64,000 nucleotides of DNA from Polydactylus sextarius (taxonomy: Eukaryota > Chordata > Actinopteri > Polynemidae), in NCBI GenBank assembly GCA_016801845.1, contig CM028908.1, positions 27,109,146 through 27,173,145 of the forward strand. The letters are read 5' to 3'. Below, in pieces: positions 35,260 through 48,039 of the stretch. The position numbers were made by a program, and so were the translations under genes. The notes under the pieces were generated by a model. It was not told where the DNA came from, did not search any database, and saw only the letters and a list, made by a program, of their open reading frames with translations. How positions within the stretch are numbered: the first letter of the stretch is position 1; every line of letters begins with the position of its first letter.

Positions 35260-36040
35260 AGTTTTGTTTTTTCTGCATCGATATTAAAATGATTAAAATG
35301 AACATTGTGTCAATATGTTTCTCTTCTTGTTCCTTTTCAAACAGCCTGTAAACATCATCGTAAACATTTTGTTGACATTGTTTATTTTCTTTATGAAGCA
35401 TCGTCACCACCTGTGGAGGTTTAACAGCCTCGGCACTAAAAAACTTTAAAAGTCATTTAATTTATGTTTTATAAAGGTGATAAATTAACAGAACAACGTG
35501 GCTGAAAGATCAAATCTAAAGGTTCAATGGTTCCTTTACCAGGTTTGTTTGATGTTTTGTTGACTGATGTGATGAGTTTAGTGACCTGGTTCATTCTTCA
35601 GTGAAATGATCCAACATCTTCATGGTTTCAGTTTTTAGGGTCAATCACATTTCTCTGTTTCACTGCTCGTCTCCTGAAACAAAGTGTTGAGGTTAAAACG
35701 TTCCTCTACTTCACCGTCACACGTCATCACAAGTCGTCACTAGTTGCTACGTAGAGCGATCATGTCGAATGACAACAAACAAAGATGGCGTATACAGACT
35801 CGTTCATGTCCATCAAGTTGGTGACGGATTAAAAATTGACAAGATGTTTGTTACATTAATAAAGATCCTGTTATCACATGAATGGAAACATTAGCAAAGA
35901 GACAACTAGCGACTGATAGCTAACGCTAACGTTATTGGTTAGCGGTTAGCGAAGTTAGCTTAATAAGTTAAATGCATTGATTAGTTTATGAATTAAATTG
36001 CTAATGTTTTTTAAAAGTTAACAAAAGTTCAACACTGAGT
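35260..36040. other. Intergenic, nothing recognised
   Basis: No exon, RNA gene or clear repeat beyond a few GCTAACG words near 35920. It lies between the mmp24os poly(A) site and the GTTCTAG-rich region. Confidence 0.4.
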
Positions 36041-39000
36041 CTCGAAAGACAAAGGTCCTTTTCTCTGGTAACTGAAGTGGTTCTAAGATTTAGATTTTAG
36101 TCACAAAGAAGGTCCCAGTAGTTCTAGTCTGTGAGGTCGCTCCACAGTTTGTTAACAATGTTCAATACGTCACCTGAGGATCCATGGATGGATTTCATCA
36201 CTAGAGGTTGTTTATGAGGTTAAAGTGAGGATGAAGATGTTCTACAGAAAGTCTTGTTATGAGGAAATCTAGAGATCATTGAAGACGCTGATGTTGTCAG
36301 TGTTGTGAGGACGTCCTTTAGTACGTCTACCACCTCCTCACAACACTGACAACACTGACAACGTAGTAGTTTCTAGTGATGTTTTGGAGATTGGAAAGTC
36401 ACTGTAAAGGTTCTACATAGGTTCTCTAACTTTAGAAACAGTTTAGGGTTAGGTTAAGTTCTTGGGTTTCTTTGGAAAGTTCTTGACAGATGTGGACGTC
36501 ACTGAAGACATTCTAAGTTATTATTGAAGAGGCTCTATTGATCGATCTTCTAAAGGACGTTTAGTGGCTGTAGTGGTCAGTGAGGAGGTTGTAGACGTCC
36601 TTTAGTAGTTTCCAGTGATAGTTAGTAGTTATTTAGGTTCTTTAGAGAAAGTTCTACATGTTGTTTTGGAAATTGTTGGAGGTTTAGGAGGATGTTACGA
36701 GGTTTAGGGTCATTGAAGGGGTTTGACAAGTCACTGGAGGATCCATGGACGGATTTACTGAGTTTACGTCACTAAGAAGGTTTGTTTACAAGGTTTACGT
36801 GAGGATGAAGATGTTCTTAGTTATTAGTAAAGCTCTGGATCCTTTAAGAGGTTGCTGTAGTCAGTGAGGTGGTTCTAGACGTCCTTTAGTAGTGTCTAGT
36901 GATCTTTTGGAGGTCGTTGTAAAGGATCTATGAGAAGATGCCGATCTGGGAACTGTTTACAAGCTTTTAGCGATCATTGAAGAGGTTCAGTCAACATAAA
37001 TATGTGATGACAGATGTCATTGATGTGGGTTTATAAATGCTGTTGCTGGAAGGAGTTGTGGGACACTATTATCTCCTTTGCTCTCCTGAAGAGCGGTCCA
37101 GTGTATCTTCTGCCAGGAGAGAAGAGATAAGAAAGGAATTCGACCGGTTTTTATCGTAGCTGCCACTTAGATATTCTGGGTCACTTCACTCAGCGATGAA
37201 CCTTCCTGAGGGAAAAGGAAAAACTACTCAGTCACAGCTCTCAAGACCAGCTTGTATAACGCCTGACAGTCAGAAATAAAAATAAACTTGAAATCACTCG
37301 CTACTGTTGGAGAGGGAGGGGATCAATGAGGGAGCAGCTCTGTGATTGGCTGGTTTAGGGGCTTTTAGCGAGACATATTTAGCTGAAGTGAATTATTTAT
37401 ATTTGTTATTTATTTCTATATATGTCAGTGAGAAGGACGACGGAGACGGATGTGTCCTTGTGTGAACAGACGTCGTCCAAGTGTTGTCCTGTTGTGACAC
37501 AATTGATTAGCTTCAGTAAAGACATATAGTGTATGATGGTAAAACACAAACGCTGATCAAATGATCCATTTGGTCACAATAAAAGAAGTAAAATCCATCT
37601 CATCAAAACTCCAGATAACTCATTAAACTGCCATGAAATGAAAATGTGTGTTGGAGGGCGTCAGTATCTACAGAGCCCGTCTGTCCAGGTGGTTTAACAC
37701 ATTTCATATCACCAGAGCAGGTGCATATTTATCCCTGAAGGGACATTTCAGCAAAACACCACCAGGCAGATTTATGACGCACATCTGGTGGATTTATACT
37801 GAACATAATCTCACAGATGTCCCCAAAACTAGCTAATGGATTTACAGAAATTTGTTGAGAATCAGGTTTAGTGAAAACTACAACAACTATGAAGTATGAA
37901 ATGTAAAAATCAACAGAGCAATAATAATAATAATAATAATAATAACACTGCCAGACAGATGGGTCTGACAACACAAACAGAAATAGACTTTAAATAGAAG
38001 TTCATGTTGGGAAAAGTGAACGTGGACACGGTGAAGTCAGAGGATCTTCAACAAACAACAAAAACAAGTCAGTTGTTCTCATCAACGTACAGACAAGTGA
38101 TAAATTAAAAACCTGAAAATAAACATTTGTTTCATTAAACATCTAGAACCGTCACTTTCTACTGTTTGAAGTCGTAAACTCGGCTCCAAAAACACGATAG
38201 GTTGTTCAAAGAAATCACTCAAGAAGTTCTACAAATAACGTTTTAACGTTTGTTTAAAAGGTTTAAATAAAGATGAAGATGTTCTATAAATGTTCCTCAA
38301 GAGGTTGTTTACAAGATGTAAGTGGTCACTAAAGAGGTTCAGTTATTGTTTTAGTTAATGAGAAAGTTCTAGAAGTCATTTAGATTGTTCTAAGGTTTGT
38401 TTACAAGCTTTAAGTGAAGATGAAGATGTTCCATAAATGGTCTTAGTCATCAGGAACGTTCTAGATCTTATAGTGGTGAGTGAAGTGGTTCTAACATCCT
38501 TTAGTAGTTTCTACTGATCTGTTGGAGGGTCTGGTTGGAATAGAATATTTCATTTGTCCCTCAAGAGGAAACTTATCTGTTTTACAGCATAAAGACTTAT
38601 GGAAATAGATAAACAGAAAATAAAAAGTTAACATACAAATAAATAAATAGTTTATATAAAAAAAGAAAAGGTTCAAGTCTCCAGAGATGAGGAGGAAGGT
38701 TTGTGGTGGATGTTTCCAGCTGGGACATGACAGAGTCACAGTAGCTGTAGCGTCGGTCGACAGCGAGTTATCACCATGACTTGAGAGAACTGCTCTGATG
38801 TAGTTGGACCAGACGCTGACAACAAACAGCTCAACGTCCTGTTTTACTGAACGTTATTGTTTAATCCTCTATTGTCTGGAACAGAGAGTTAAACTCTCTG
38901 TTGACCCAAGAACATTTATGTCTCAAAGGGACATTAACCTAAGTATTTTGAAGGTGCATCAAAGGGTTAAGTTTTCCATCTGTGTTTGGAACATTTTAAG

Positions 39001-39440
39001 TTGATTATTAAGAGTTTTAAAAGTCAATGACAAAGTTCTAGATTTTCTGTGGAAAGTTCCTGAGGTTCACAAGGTCATGTAGGTTCTTTAACAGGTTGTA
39101 GTCGTCGTCCAGGAGGATCTAGACATCATCTACGTTCCTCAGGAGGTTGTTTACAAGATCCAGTTGGTAAATGAGAAGGTTCTAGAAGTAATTTATGAAG
39201 TTCTAGAGCTTTTTGGGAGGATGCAGTTATCAGCCAATATGTTTTAAAGGTGCTTTAGATTTCTGTTTAAGGTTCTAGGAGTCAATGTTAAGATTCTAAA
39301 GATTCCTGGAACCTTTTAGGTTCCTGAGGTCCATGTGGAGGTTCTAGTGTGTCTTTGTAAAGGTCTTGACAAGGACCTGGTCTCCAGTGAGGGTCTACAG
39401 GTAGTTTAGATGGTTTTGGGGACCATGTGGAGGAGCTGGT
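36040..39440. repeat. GTTCTAG/GAGGTT-rich degenerate repeat region
   Basis: At about 36050-36960, 38180-38540 and 39000-39440, phrases such as GGTTCTAG, GTTTACAAG, GATGAAGATGTTCTA and AGTCA(A/T)TGAAG recur every 30-60 bp in loose order. It reads like an old, highly diverged tandem repeat. The sequence between (36960-38180) is unique and holds no gene I can see, apart from an (AAT)n at 37921-37946. Confidence 0.5.
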
Positions 39441-39479
39441 GTGTAACTCGATCACCATTCAATGACAAACACGTCTTAG

Positions 39480-40520
39480 ACAATGAAGTTTTCACTTTTA
39501 TTGACATTTCATTGTTAACAGAACATTGTGTTATTGGTATATAACTGGCATGAGACAGTAAAACCCAACCAAACATTAAAAAAACCCAACATTTCTGTTC
39601 CAGTCATGTTAACATTTTAAATAATAAAACTCTCAGTCATTAGAAATAAAACTGGAATCTGGAATAATCTTCTCATTAAAGTAAAACATGCCTGTTCAAT
39701 ATTAGCCTCGTCATAAAAATGGTACAACATCGTGTGCAAAGGATGATGACGTTCATCTTAAATAAGAGAGTGAAAGAAAAATACAAAACTTTTCAAAAGG
39801 CTTTTGTCGAGTCTTCGTATTTACATGAGCTGATATTTGATATCATTCGACTGGAAACGGCCGAGTGACGGATTTATAAAAACAAAAAAACAAAACACAA
39901 TAAATGGGTGCATCGTTATTCATGAGAAGAAGTCAGTCATGGTCAGATTTTTTTCCATTTTGATTTTATAATCAACCCATTTAGTCAAAAAACCCAAAAC
40001 CAAAGAAGAAAAAGGAAAAAAACAAACTGTATTTACAGAAAACATCTTTTTTTTCTTTATAAGAAAAACAAACTGAATTGAATCTGTCTTAAAGCTATAT
40101 CTGATAAAATCTCCCTACAAGTAGCAGTAGTAGTAGTAGCTGTTGTGATATTATCCAAAGAACTTCAATATATCTTGTTAACTTCAAAAAACTTCTGCCC
40201 AGACTACCTCTGATATGTTTTATTTCACCTACATATATATAGACTTCTTCTTTTTGTTGTTTTTTTTTAAGAAAAGAGAACATTAGAAACTAAAGGCAAC
40301 AACAGGCAAGTTAAAGGACGACTCAGCTACGTGACGCCGCGCTCCACGACGCACGGCCACGACCGCCAGAGACGTCAAATCTATACTGTAGGCGGCCACC
40401 AGGGGGCGATCCACACGTTCATCTTCATTTACAGTCATTGGTGTTTGGACACACGGTTGAAAACTGTTTGTGAAGTTGCTGTAAACAACTACTTCCAATG
40501 GAAAGTAGCTAAATCGCTAA
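39480..40520 (-). other. Possible 3' end of a long minus-strand transcript
   Basis: On the minus strand an AATAAA (plus-strand TTTATT, 39497-39502) follows about 1 kb of non-repetitive A/T-rich DNA of UTR-like texture. The nearest minus-strand gene upstream is mmp24, whose stop is 9.9 kb away at 49388. Whether its 3' UTR reaches here is not shown. Confidence 0.25.
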
Positions 40521-40667
40521 ATGAAGCTAAATGACGTGATGATGTCATGGTTTCGTTCTTCCTGACGTCGGCTGGTTTCAGCCCTTTATGTTTGTTTCAC
40601 ACTTGTTTCATGAATCTTCATGTGGACGTCAACTACTGTGACATGATCTTCAACTGATTAACTCTAG

Positions 40668-41222
40668 TTCACACCAGTCGACTTCACCATCCATCAGTGA
40701 GTCTCAGTCTCTGTCGTGATTGTTGGCGACTTGTGTTCCCATGATCTGGAGTCTCAACAACTGGTCTGAGACCTGTAGTGTTCACACTACAAGACTTGTC
40801 AGTGATTGACTCCCGATCACACCGTGACGTCACCAAACTCTACGTCTGGTCACGTGAACTAGACAGGATGTAGCCGCTGCTTCTCACCGTGATTTACAGC
40901 CGTTTATTGTTGACGAGCACCGGTGAAGACGCTGCCTCCGACACAGACTAAACCGCTAAACCGGCGTGTAAACATCACCATGGCAACACGCTGGTTTTCA
41001 CGGTGGAGCTGAAATCAGCAGCAGACCTCCCGGTACCGGGTAACATCTGGATCAGATGCGGGAGTTTGTAGAAAGTGAAAATGAAAGAAAAAGCGTTAAA
41101 AGCGTCAGACTTTTAAACGTGGTTGTGAGTGAATCAGTGAGACGGCAGCAGCATTTATCTCACATCCCTCCTCTGATTGGCTGTCGCTCTTTGTCAGTCT
41201 CTTCAGACTCCTCCAGTTTTCT
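40668..41222. mobile_element. Dispersed repeat, internally deleted copy
   Basis: Matches 10518-11413 nearly base for base over both ends but lacks its central 320 bp. The break falls after ACAGACTAAACCGCT. The shared TGACGTCA palindrome is at 40825-40832. Confidence 0.75.
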
Positions 41223-41552
41223 AACATGACAGATCCAGTCCCGGTCTCAGACCAGGTCCCAACGGCCTCTGATGGAGTCGTTAGGGCTGTTCACACATTA
41301 TGATCATTAACTGATGATTCACCAACCATCAGAGGACCAAGTCCACCAGACACCACCACTGGAGATCACTGGTGGAGTCCACTGGTGTCAACTAGACTTT
41401 AGCGACATTGTTTGCTGTTTTTCTTTGTGATTTATCATGTTGAAGATGCAGCGTCTCTGGAGAACGTCGCCCCCTGCTGTTCGTGGAGTGGCTTCATCAG
41501 ATAACTGAGTCTACCTTTAAAGGCAACTCACTGTTGTCCAAACCCACCAGAG

Positions 41553-41578
41553 CATCATCATCATCATCATCATCATCA
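41553..41578. repeat. (TCA)n microsatellite
   Basis: About nine TCA triplets in intergenic DNA. Confidence 0.9.
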
Positions 41579-42649
41579 GACCTGGGACCAAAAACAAGAA
41601 AAACAAACATTTTCTTTTTTTTTTTTTTTCTTTTGAACTTATCTGTCCTCGCTTCCTCTTTTTGCACAGTTAGTGATGTAAAATGACGGAGGACGCTGAG
41701 ATTTGACAAATAAATCCAACAATATCAGCTGTAGTTTCATCCCAGGTCTGAAAATAAAAAAAAAAAAAAAAAAACTAGAGGCAAATGTTCAGAGGACCCT
41801 TCGCCCTCCGTGAACCATCACACAACCAAGTGGAATAAAGTGAGTTGAACACCAAGTCTGAAGAAAACCTCATCTATGTATATATTATCTTTATGTGGTT
41901 TTTATAGAGAATATGAATATGAACAAGTGACGACGCGACCGTCCTTCTCCCCACAAAGACATCTGCTGAACAACACTACACTTCCAGTAAACAGCTTCTT
42001 TTCTTCTGTAAATCTCAGTAAATATATATGTATATAATTCGTATATATACAGATCAAACCTTTTCCCACCAGAGAGAAGACGGGAGTCGTCTCTGACTTT
42101 CCTCTGATCATTTTGACTTTATCTATTTTTTAAATGACACAGAATTCCCTGAAAAGCAGAAACATTGTTTGTTTTAATTTTTTTTAAATCAAAGAATTCT
42201 AGAAAATAATTTTATATTTTTTTTCTTGGCAGAATATTTATTTATTTTTTTTATATTTAATTAAATCTCATATTGATGCTTTTTTACTATTTTTTAAAGA
42301 ATAAATTCAGACTTTTTCTTATATTTTTTCCCCAAAAAAACATTTTTAAAAAGTCAAAATTCTGATTTTTTTTTTTTGAGATTCGAGAGAAAATGGTCAC
42401 GATTTTTTCAGGTAAAAACTTGAAGTTCAACCTGCTCACTACCGCCCCCTCTCTCCTTCATTACGTCACTACACCGTCACCTTCAATACGTCAGTTTACT
42501 ACAGAACCACAGGGACCTGATGGAGATGATGAGAACATGAGTCATTCATTGTTTTAAAGAAACGTCAGGAGGAAAAACAACAAACCAAACACATCTGCTG
42601 CTGAAGTGCCCCGGAGCAAGGCACTTAAACCCCCGACTGTAAAGACATT

Positions 42650-43510
42650 TAAAGTGAGTCTCTGTCCACATCGTCCACACTGACTCTGACTGTTCAGAGT
42701 GTGTCAGTGTGTTGACACTGACCAGTCTGGTCAAACACACCCGGATGGTTTCATCATAACCACGGACACTTCTCACCCTCAACAGCCGGTTTCACACCGT
42801 CGGGCCAAAGCTGAGCTAACTGAGGCGAGCTGGTGCTAACTGGAGCCACCTCGGGGTCGTCCCACCGCCACTAGATCCAGATTTCTGGCCCCGACCAAAT
42901 TGTTGGGCCACACGGGGCCAGAGAGGAGCTAGAGGAGGCGTCAACGTTAAGGTGGAGTCAACCCGCTGCTGCAGGTGTGGAGACAGCAGGTAGAGGTAAT
43001 GAAGACGGCAGCACAGAAATGTATTTATGATTTTAGCTGCTACGGAGAACGATGGACCGACACTTCTGGTCTCATGATGATGTTGGTGCTCTGCTCTTGA
43101 AACACATGGTGGCAGAGAGAGCTGCCCTCCAAGTCTGAGAAGAACTTAAGAAACTACAGCGCAGTATCAGCTACGCTAGCAGCAGTTATCAAGCTAACAT
43201 CTTCCAGCAGACCCATGTAGATCTGATACAACTAGAATTAAAAACAGACAGAATTGATCGTTTACTTGCTGATAGTCATTTGTTTTTGCTTGAACCTCCA
43301 TCCTGTTTGAAAATGGACGGTGGTGGTGACGTTTTAATAAACGGAGGCTGGTTGAAGGCTGATCCAGAAGCTGGTGGTCTGACTGTCTGAACACTAAAGT
43401 TTTGGGGCTAGACCTGGGACTTAGACCCCCAGATGACCCTGGTCCAGCAGTGTGAAGCCGGCTGTTGACACAATCTTGGCTTCGTAGCAGAAGAAGAAGA
43501 CGTTGATCCT
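42650..43510. mobile_element. Putative non-autonomous transposon, long copy
   Basis: The left 130 bp (from GTCCACATCGTCCACACTGA) and the right end (AATCTTGGCTTCGTAGCAGA) both recur at 54438-54640, where they are joined directly. The middle here is unique to this copy. Confidence 0.55.
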
Positions 43511-43599
43511 CATTTCTGGTCAGTGAACAACCATTTGAGACTAAACTACCCTGTTGACATTCACACACTACGACGTAACAACATAGTCAACATAGTTTA

Positions 43600-44480
43600 C
43601 TACATGGACATGAACTAATGAACGTATCTGAACTGAGACACACTGTCAGAGTTTGATCTACAGAAACAGCAACACAATGAGAACAACAATGACAGAGTGA
43701 AATGATGTTGTTACTATTATCAGTAGTAGTAGTAGGTGTTGAAAATGTCCCCGTCACCTTGTCGACCTTCATCAAAACTCTGAAGCGTCGTAATTTATTT
43801 ATTTATGTACAAACTGCAGCGGCGTCAACGACCACCTCGACAAACACAACGACCATCTTTACATCTAATCATCAACCTCGGTTTTACTGTTTCAGTGGAG
43901 AAATAAAACAACCTGATCTAGGTTTTCTTTCTTTTCTTTCTCCAGAAAAAAATGTGGGAGAAAAAATGAAAACCTGACACAGACGGCATCGAGATAAACA
44001 CTTTAAAACAGCACGTCCACGACACTCGAAGCCATAATCAACCTACTAACTCCACATGAATGTCACTTTACACGATCGCTCCCTTCAATTAACACGACGA
44101 TTCAACTCTAATGTTCACCTCATATCAACGGTTTCTGTTACTGAACAGTCGACTAGTTTCCACCAACATGAACTGAGTCCCAATCCTAGTCCTGATCCTG
44201 ATCCTAGACCCAGTCCACAGAGACTCATCATTTCCCCAAACGTGTAAAAGAAGAGTCACAGTCGTTCTAGGTTTATTAACCACATCAATCAGATGAGTTT
44301 AGAGAAAGTTGATGTTTTGTAATTTCAACCTAAAGAGTCATAACGACAGTGTGAGGAACATAGAGTTGAGTGGAGACAAATGTCTATGTTTTAAACCAGC
44401 GTCAGACTCAAACTAATGTGACTTGTGGTAGTGAGGAGAGGGATCCTACAGACAAACCAACGTGTCTCAACTTTTATACT
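43600..44480. other. Intergenic, nothing recognised
   Basis: Short open frames exist on both strands but have no family resemblance or codon-like texture. There is no repeat beyond small GTA and CCTAGTCCTGATC runs. Confidence 0.4.
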
Positions 44481-44481
44481 A

Positions 44482-44588
44482 GAGTAGAAGTAGAGACACT
44501 AGAGTAGAAGTAGAGACACTAGAGTAGAAGTAGAGACACTAGAGTAGAAGTAGAGACACTAGAGTAGAAGTAGAGACACTAGAGTAGA
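44482..44588. repeat. 20-bp tandem repeat, unit ACTAGAGTAGAAGTAGAGAC
   Basis: Five and a half perfect head-to-tail copies of a 20-bp unit with no spacer. It is flanked on the right by TAAGTAAATGTAGTTAAGTG, a sequence type found in fish short transposons. Confidence 0.95.
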
Positions 44589-45299
44589 ATAAAATAACTC
44601 TGGTAGAAGTTCAAGTCGTCACTAGAATGATTCTCCAGTAAAAGTCTTAAAGTATCTAGTATTTACTGTACTTCAGTATGACAGTGATCTATAAGTAAAT
44701 GTAGTTAAGTGTAGAAAGTAAAAGTACATGTTAATAAAACAGAAGAATATTATGAAGTTTATCCAGCACTTTAAAACATGGAGCTACAACAATCTTCATA
44801 GACAATGAATGAGTCTGAACTAAAGTTTTTTCATATTTGTGTTTGATATTGATATTGTTGAAGTTTCTCCATCATCCACCTTTAAGATGGAGCCTCCATC
44901 AACCCTCAACATGGTGTTGATGGTCTAAACAGTCACAGGTCGACTTAGAGTGAAAACACCACATTTACTGAGTCAAGAAAATGAACAGATCGTCCCAGAT
45001 CATACTGAAGAACAGTAGTGAAGTATTAATACTATGTTACTATAAAACATCAACTTTGTCTAAACTCATCTGATTGATGTGATTTTTCTATCAACTCGTT
45101 ATCATCTGTTAATAAACATAGAACGACTGTGACTCTGGTTTATTTCCAGTTGATACTAAAACTCACTGGACCTTTAAATGTCGATCAAATCCACATTTTT
45201 CTTTCTTTCTGTAAACTGTCTCAATCCAATCAAGAAAAAACACAAACAGAAAAGAAAACAAGTTTGTTGCAGCAGCAATTTTTTTTTTGATTGACATTC

Positions 45300-45610
45300 A
45301 CGTTTCTGCAGACGAACGCCAACGCAGCAGCTGAACGTCTTGTTCTGTGTTTATTGCGCGGCCTCCGGGAAACAAATAGCTGTTGTTGTTTTTATTTTCT
45401 CTCTCTCTTTCTTTCTTTCTCGTTTTCCCGCCGAGTCCAAACAGCGCCGTAGGAAGGCGAACGACATCGATTTGTACTGGATGCTGCGTGTGCTGAATTG
45501 CTCTCGACAGCGGCGGGTAATTGCGCGGATATGTGGCGAGAACACATTAAATTACTGCAGGACAGAGAGCGGCGTGGATGAGGAACAAAGCTGAGCGAAG
45601 GAAGGAAGGA
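45300..45610. other. Candidate conserved non-coding element
   Basis: A GC-richer, high-complexity block (for example ATCGATTTGTACTGGATGC and GGCGGGTAATTGCGCGG then ATATGTGGCG) between simple-repeat DNA. Open frames on both strands are unconvincing. Texture suggests selection, for example an enhancer of mmp24. Confidence 0.35.
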
Positions 45611-46248
45611 GGAGGAAGACATTATGTCCACCCCCGTTTAAATATATAGAGCCTCAAATAGGCTACACACACACACACACACTAAAAACAAAAAAAAAAA
45701 AAAAAACTCCAAGAACAAGATGAAACATGGAGGCTGTTTACTTGATGACAATGCTTTTTTCTAAAAACAACATCCACTGGGTTTTTAAAAGTGTTTCGTC
45801 GTCTCTTCTCGCTCCAACAGAGGCGTTTAAATTCTGGGTTTTACTGTGGAGATAAACAGTGACTCAGTCATAACGTCCCTAGTGATTCCCAGCCCGAGGA
45901 GGTGGTGGCGACGGGTCAACGATGGAGGAAGACGAAGAAGAGGAGGAGGGTCCAAAAAAACCTCCCCTGGGGAGGTGGACGGTCGCCGAGAGAAACATTA
46001 TGAGTCACGAAAGGAAGTTAATGAGTTAGAAATGAGCAGCTCGACGTGTGTTTGAATAAATATGCAGCAGTTTTAGAGGATGAAGGTCTGAGAGATGGTT
46101 CACATCAGACGGAGTCACGATCTGCAGCGTCGACGGTAAAAGACGAGTCAAGAGTTGATGTTTTAGCAGAAGACGTTCGCAAACACGTGACCACGTTTGA
46201 AGATGCATCGACGGTTGAGGACGAGAAACGTCCACATACGCACTTAAA

Positions 46249-46590
46249 GTGACAGTCAGGAGTCAGTTGAACCCAGGGTCTTTATCACCATGACAAGTCT
46301 TGTAAAACAGTGTTTTTAATAAACTCTGGGTTCACTTACTAAGTTATCAGTCCTTCAGTTTATGTGTAGGGACCCTATTCATGCTACTGCTGAAGTGAAG
46401 TGATATTTTGAGCTTTATTAGTGGTTAAAAAATGACAATTTAGATACGTTTGGCTGACTGCCCCATTTACTTTCATTGTTAACTATTTGGTTGTGAAAAC
46501 AAAAGACGGTCAAACTGGATATTACTTCAACCAACGTAATCTAGATCTGGAGGGAGAGTTTGACTCGTTGTCATGGTGATAAAGACTTTG
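46249..46590. mobile_element. Foldback-type transposon family, copy B
   Basis: Begins TTAAAGTGACAGTC, like the end of copy A, and carries the family core GCTTTATTAGTGGTTAAAAA and TACGTTTGGCTGACTGCCCC. It ends near GGTGATAAAGAC. It is a one-armed, shortened copy. Confidence 0.72.
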
Positions 46591-46599
46591 ACTTTGTAC

Positions 46600-47510
46600 T
46601 GTTTTGATTCTTCTTCTTTTCATTTCCAGTGGACTAAACGTGGATAAAACACTCTGCTGCCTCCTGCTGGTCAAAAACAAAAGCAACGGATTTAAAAAAC
46701 TGGTCTCTGGTCAAGTTTCATTTGATTACTTTTATGAAGTCTAATAATATTAGCATGTTAGCATTAACAGCATCAGCAACATGAATGTTAAATTTGTAGT
46801 TTTAGTAGCATGCTAACCAGCTAGCCTACTAGCTAGATGAAGACATAGTGCTGCTTAGAGGATGAAAACACAATGACAACTACGTAAGATGCAGTTAATG
46901 CTAACATGGCTACATAGCATTAGCAACATATAACTCCTGAAATGTTTGCATCATTAAAAAAACACGACCACATCTAAAACCCGACGCTTGTTTTCTGACA
47001 CAACCTGTCGTTTCTGTTGCTTTTCTAAATGTGACAAAAACAAGAAGACAATTTTGGCACTTTTGACCAAAAAAACAAAAACAAACCATAGCCGATGTAT
47101 AAAAGCACTTATTACATTACATCATCGTGGTGGAAACAACAGAGGCAGAGCAGCACAGATGGACAGAAGGTAAAAGAGTCGATGGACGTAGAGAGAGAGG
47201 ACAGATGGAGAATTACACGAGGACAGAGGACAGGAAAGACAGAGGGAGGACGTTTGGATTAAAGCGACGGACGTGGAGGGCGAGTGGCTCCTATTAGAGC
47301 TCTGAACAGAAGAAACTTCATTAAGCTCAGTCGATGTCTCTGCTCCACCGTCAGCATACTAATACACCTCCTCTCTGTCCCTCTGCTTTATTCAGCTTCT
47401 ATGTCTCCGTCACTTTCTCTTCACATTTCCTGTTTTATTGAAACTTCTCTGGTTCTTTTCTCCTCAGACAAAAGACAGAAAATGAGGATGAAGGCAAACT
47501 GAAGCTTCTT
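46600..47510. other. Intergenic, nothing firm
   Basis: GCATGCTAAC words lie near 46750-46920. The part around 47150-47350 is GC-richer and unique. No gene seen. Confidence 0.35.
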
Positions 47511-47514
47511 TTCT

Positions 47515-48030
47515 TTTATCATCTACTCGACTGGTCTCTACTCAGTCTCTAGTGTTTCCACTTGGTGCTAGTTCCTGGTTCCAGCTACTGTTTTAGTTCC
47601 TACTCTGTGGAGGAACCAATGGAGCTGAGTCGATACTAAAACGTGACGTGAACAGACGCCGGCCACTGATTGGTCAGAGGGAGTGTCTTCACAAGCTGCC
47701 ACCAGACGCCAGTTGAGTTGAGAGAGCGTCAACAAAATAATCAAGCTCCATTTTTAAACAGGACAAGAGTGATAGCCATCGTCGTAGCTACCTGGTCGTA
47801 AGCTAACCCAGCAACAAGTACAGCATCTCCTCCATGTCCATTAATGTTTACTGATGTTTTAGTGTCGTGACGTCGCAGCAGTTTGACTCCACTCACCACA
47901 TTCACGTGGAGGAGGAACCAAACTGTGATGGAAAACAACGTGTCTGCTACCAGACTGAGTAGAGTCCAGTAGAGTCCAGTAGAGTCCAGTAGAGTAGAGT
48001 CCAGTAGAGTAGAGACACAACCATGTGGAG
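47515..48030. mobile_element. Non-autonomous DNA transposon, hAT-like, copy 2
   Basis: Near-identical to 12326-12860, including the 65-codon minus-strand frame. Its terminal GTCCAGTAGA array is shorter (about five units, 47961-48010), so the decamer number has changed between copies. Confidence 0.72.
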
Positions 48031-48039
48031 AAGAGACAT

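Noticed and set aside
43194..43568. 124-codon minus-strand frame
   Set aside because: Falls inside the putative transposon at 42650-43510, with no recognisable motif and ordinary intergenic composition.
44482..44588. CRISPR-like look of the 20-bp direct repeats
   Set aside because: There are no spacers between units, and the host is a vertebrate; it is a plain tandem repeat.
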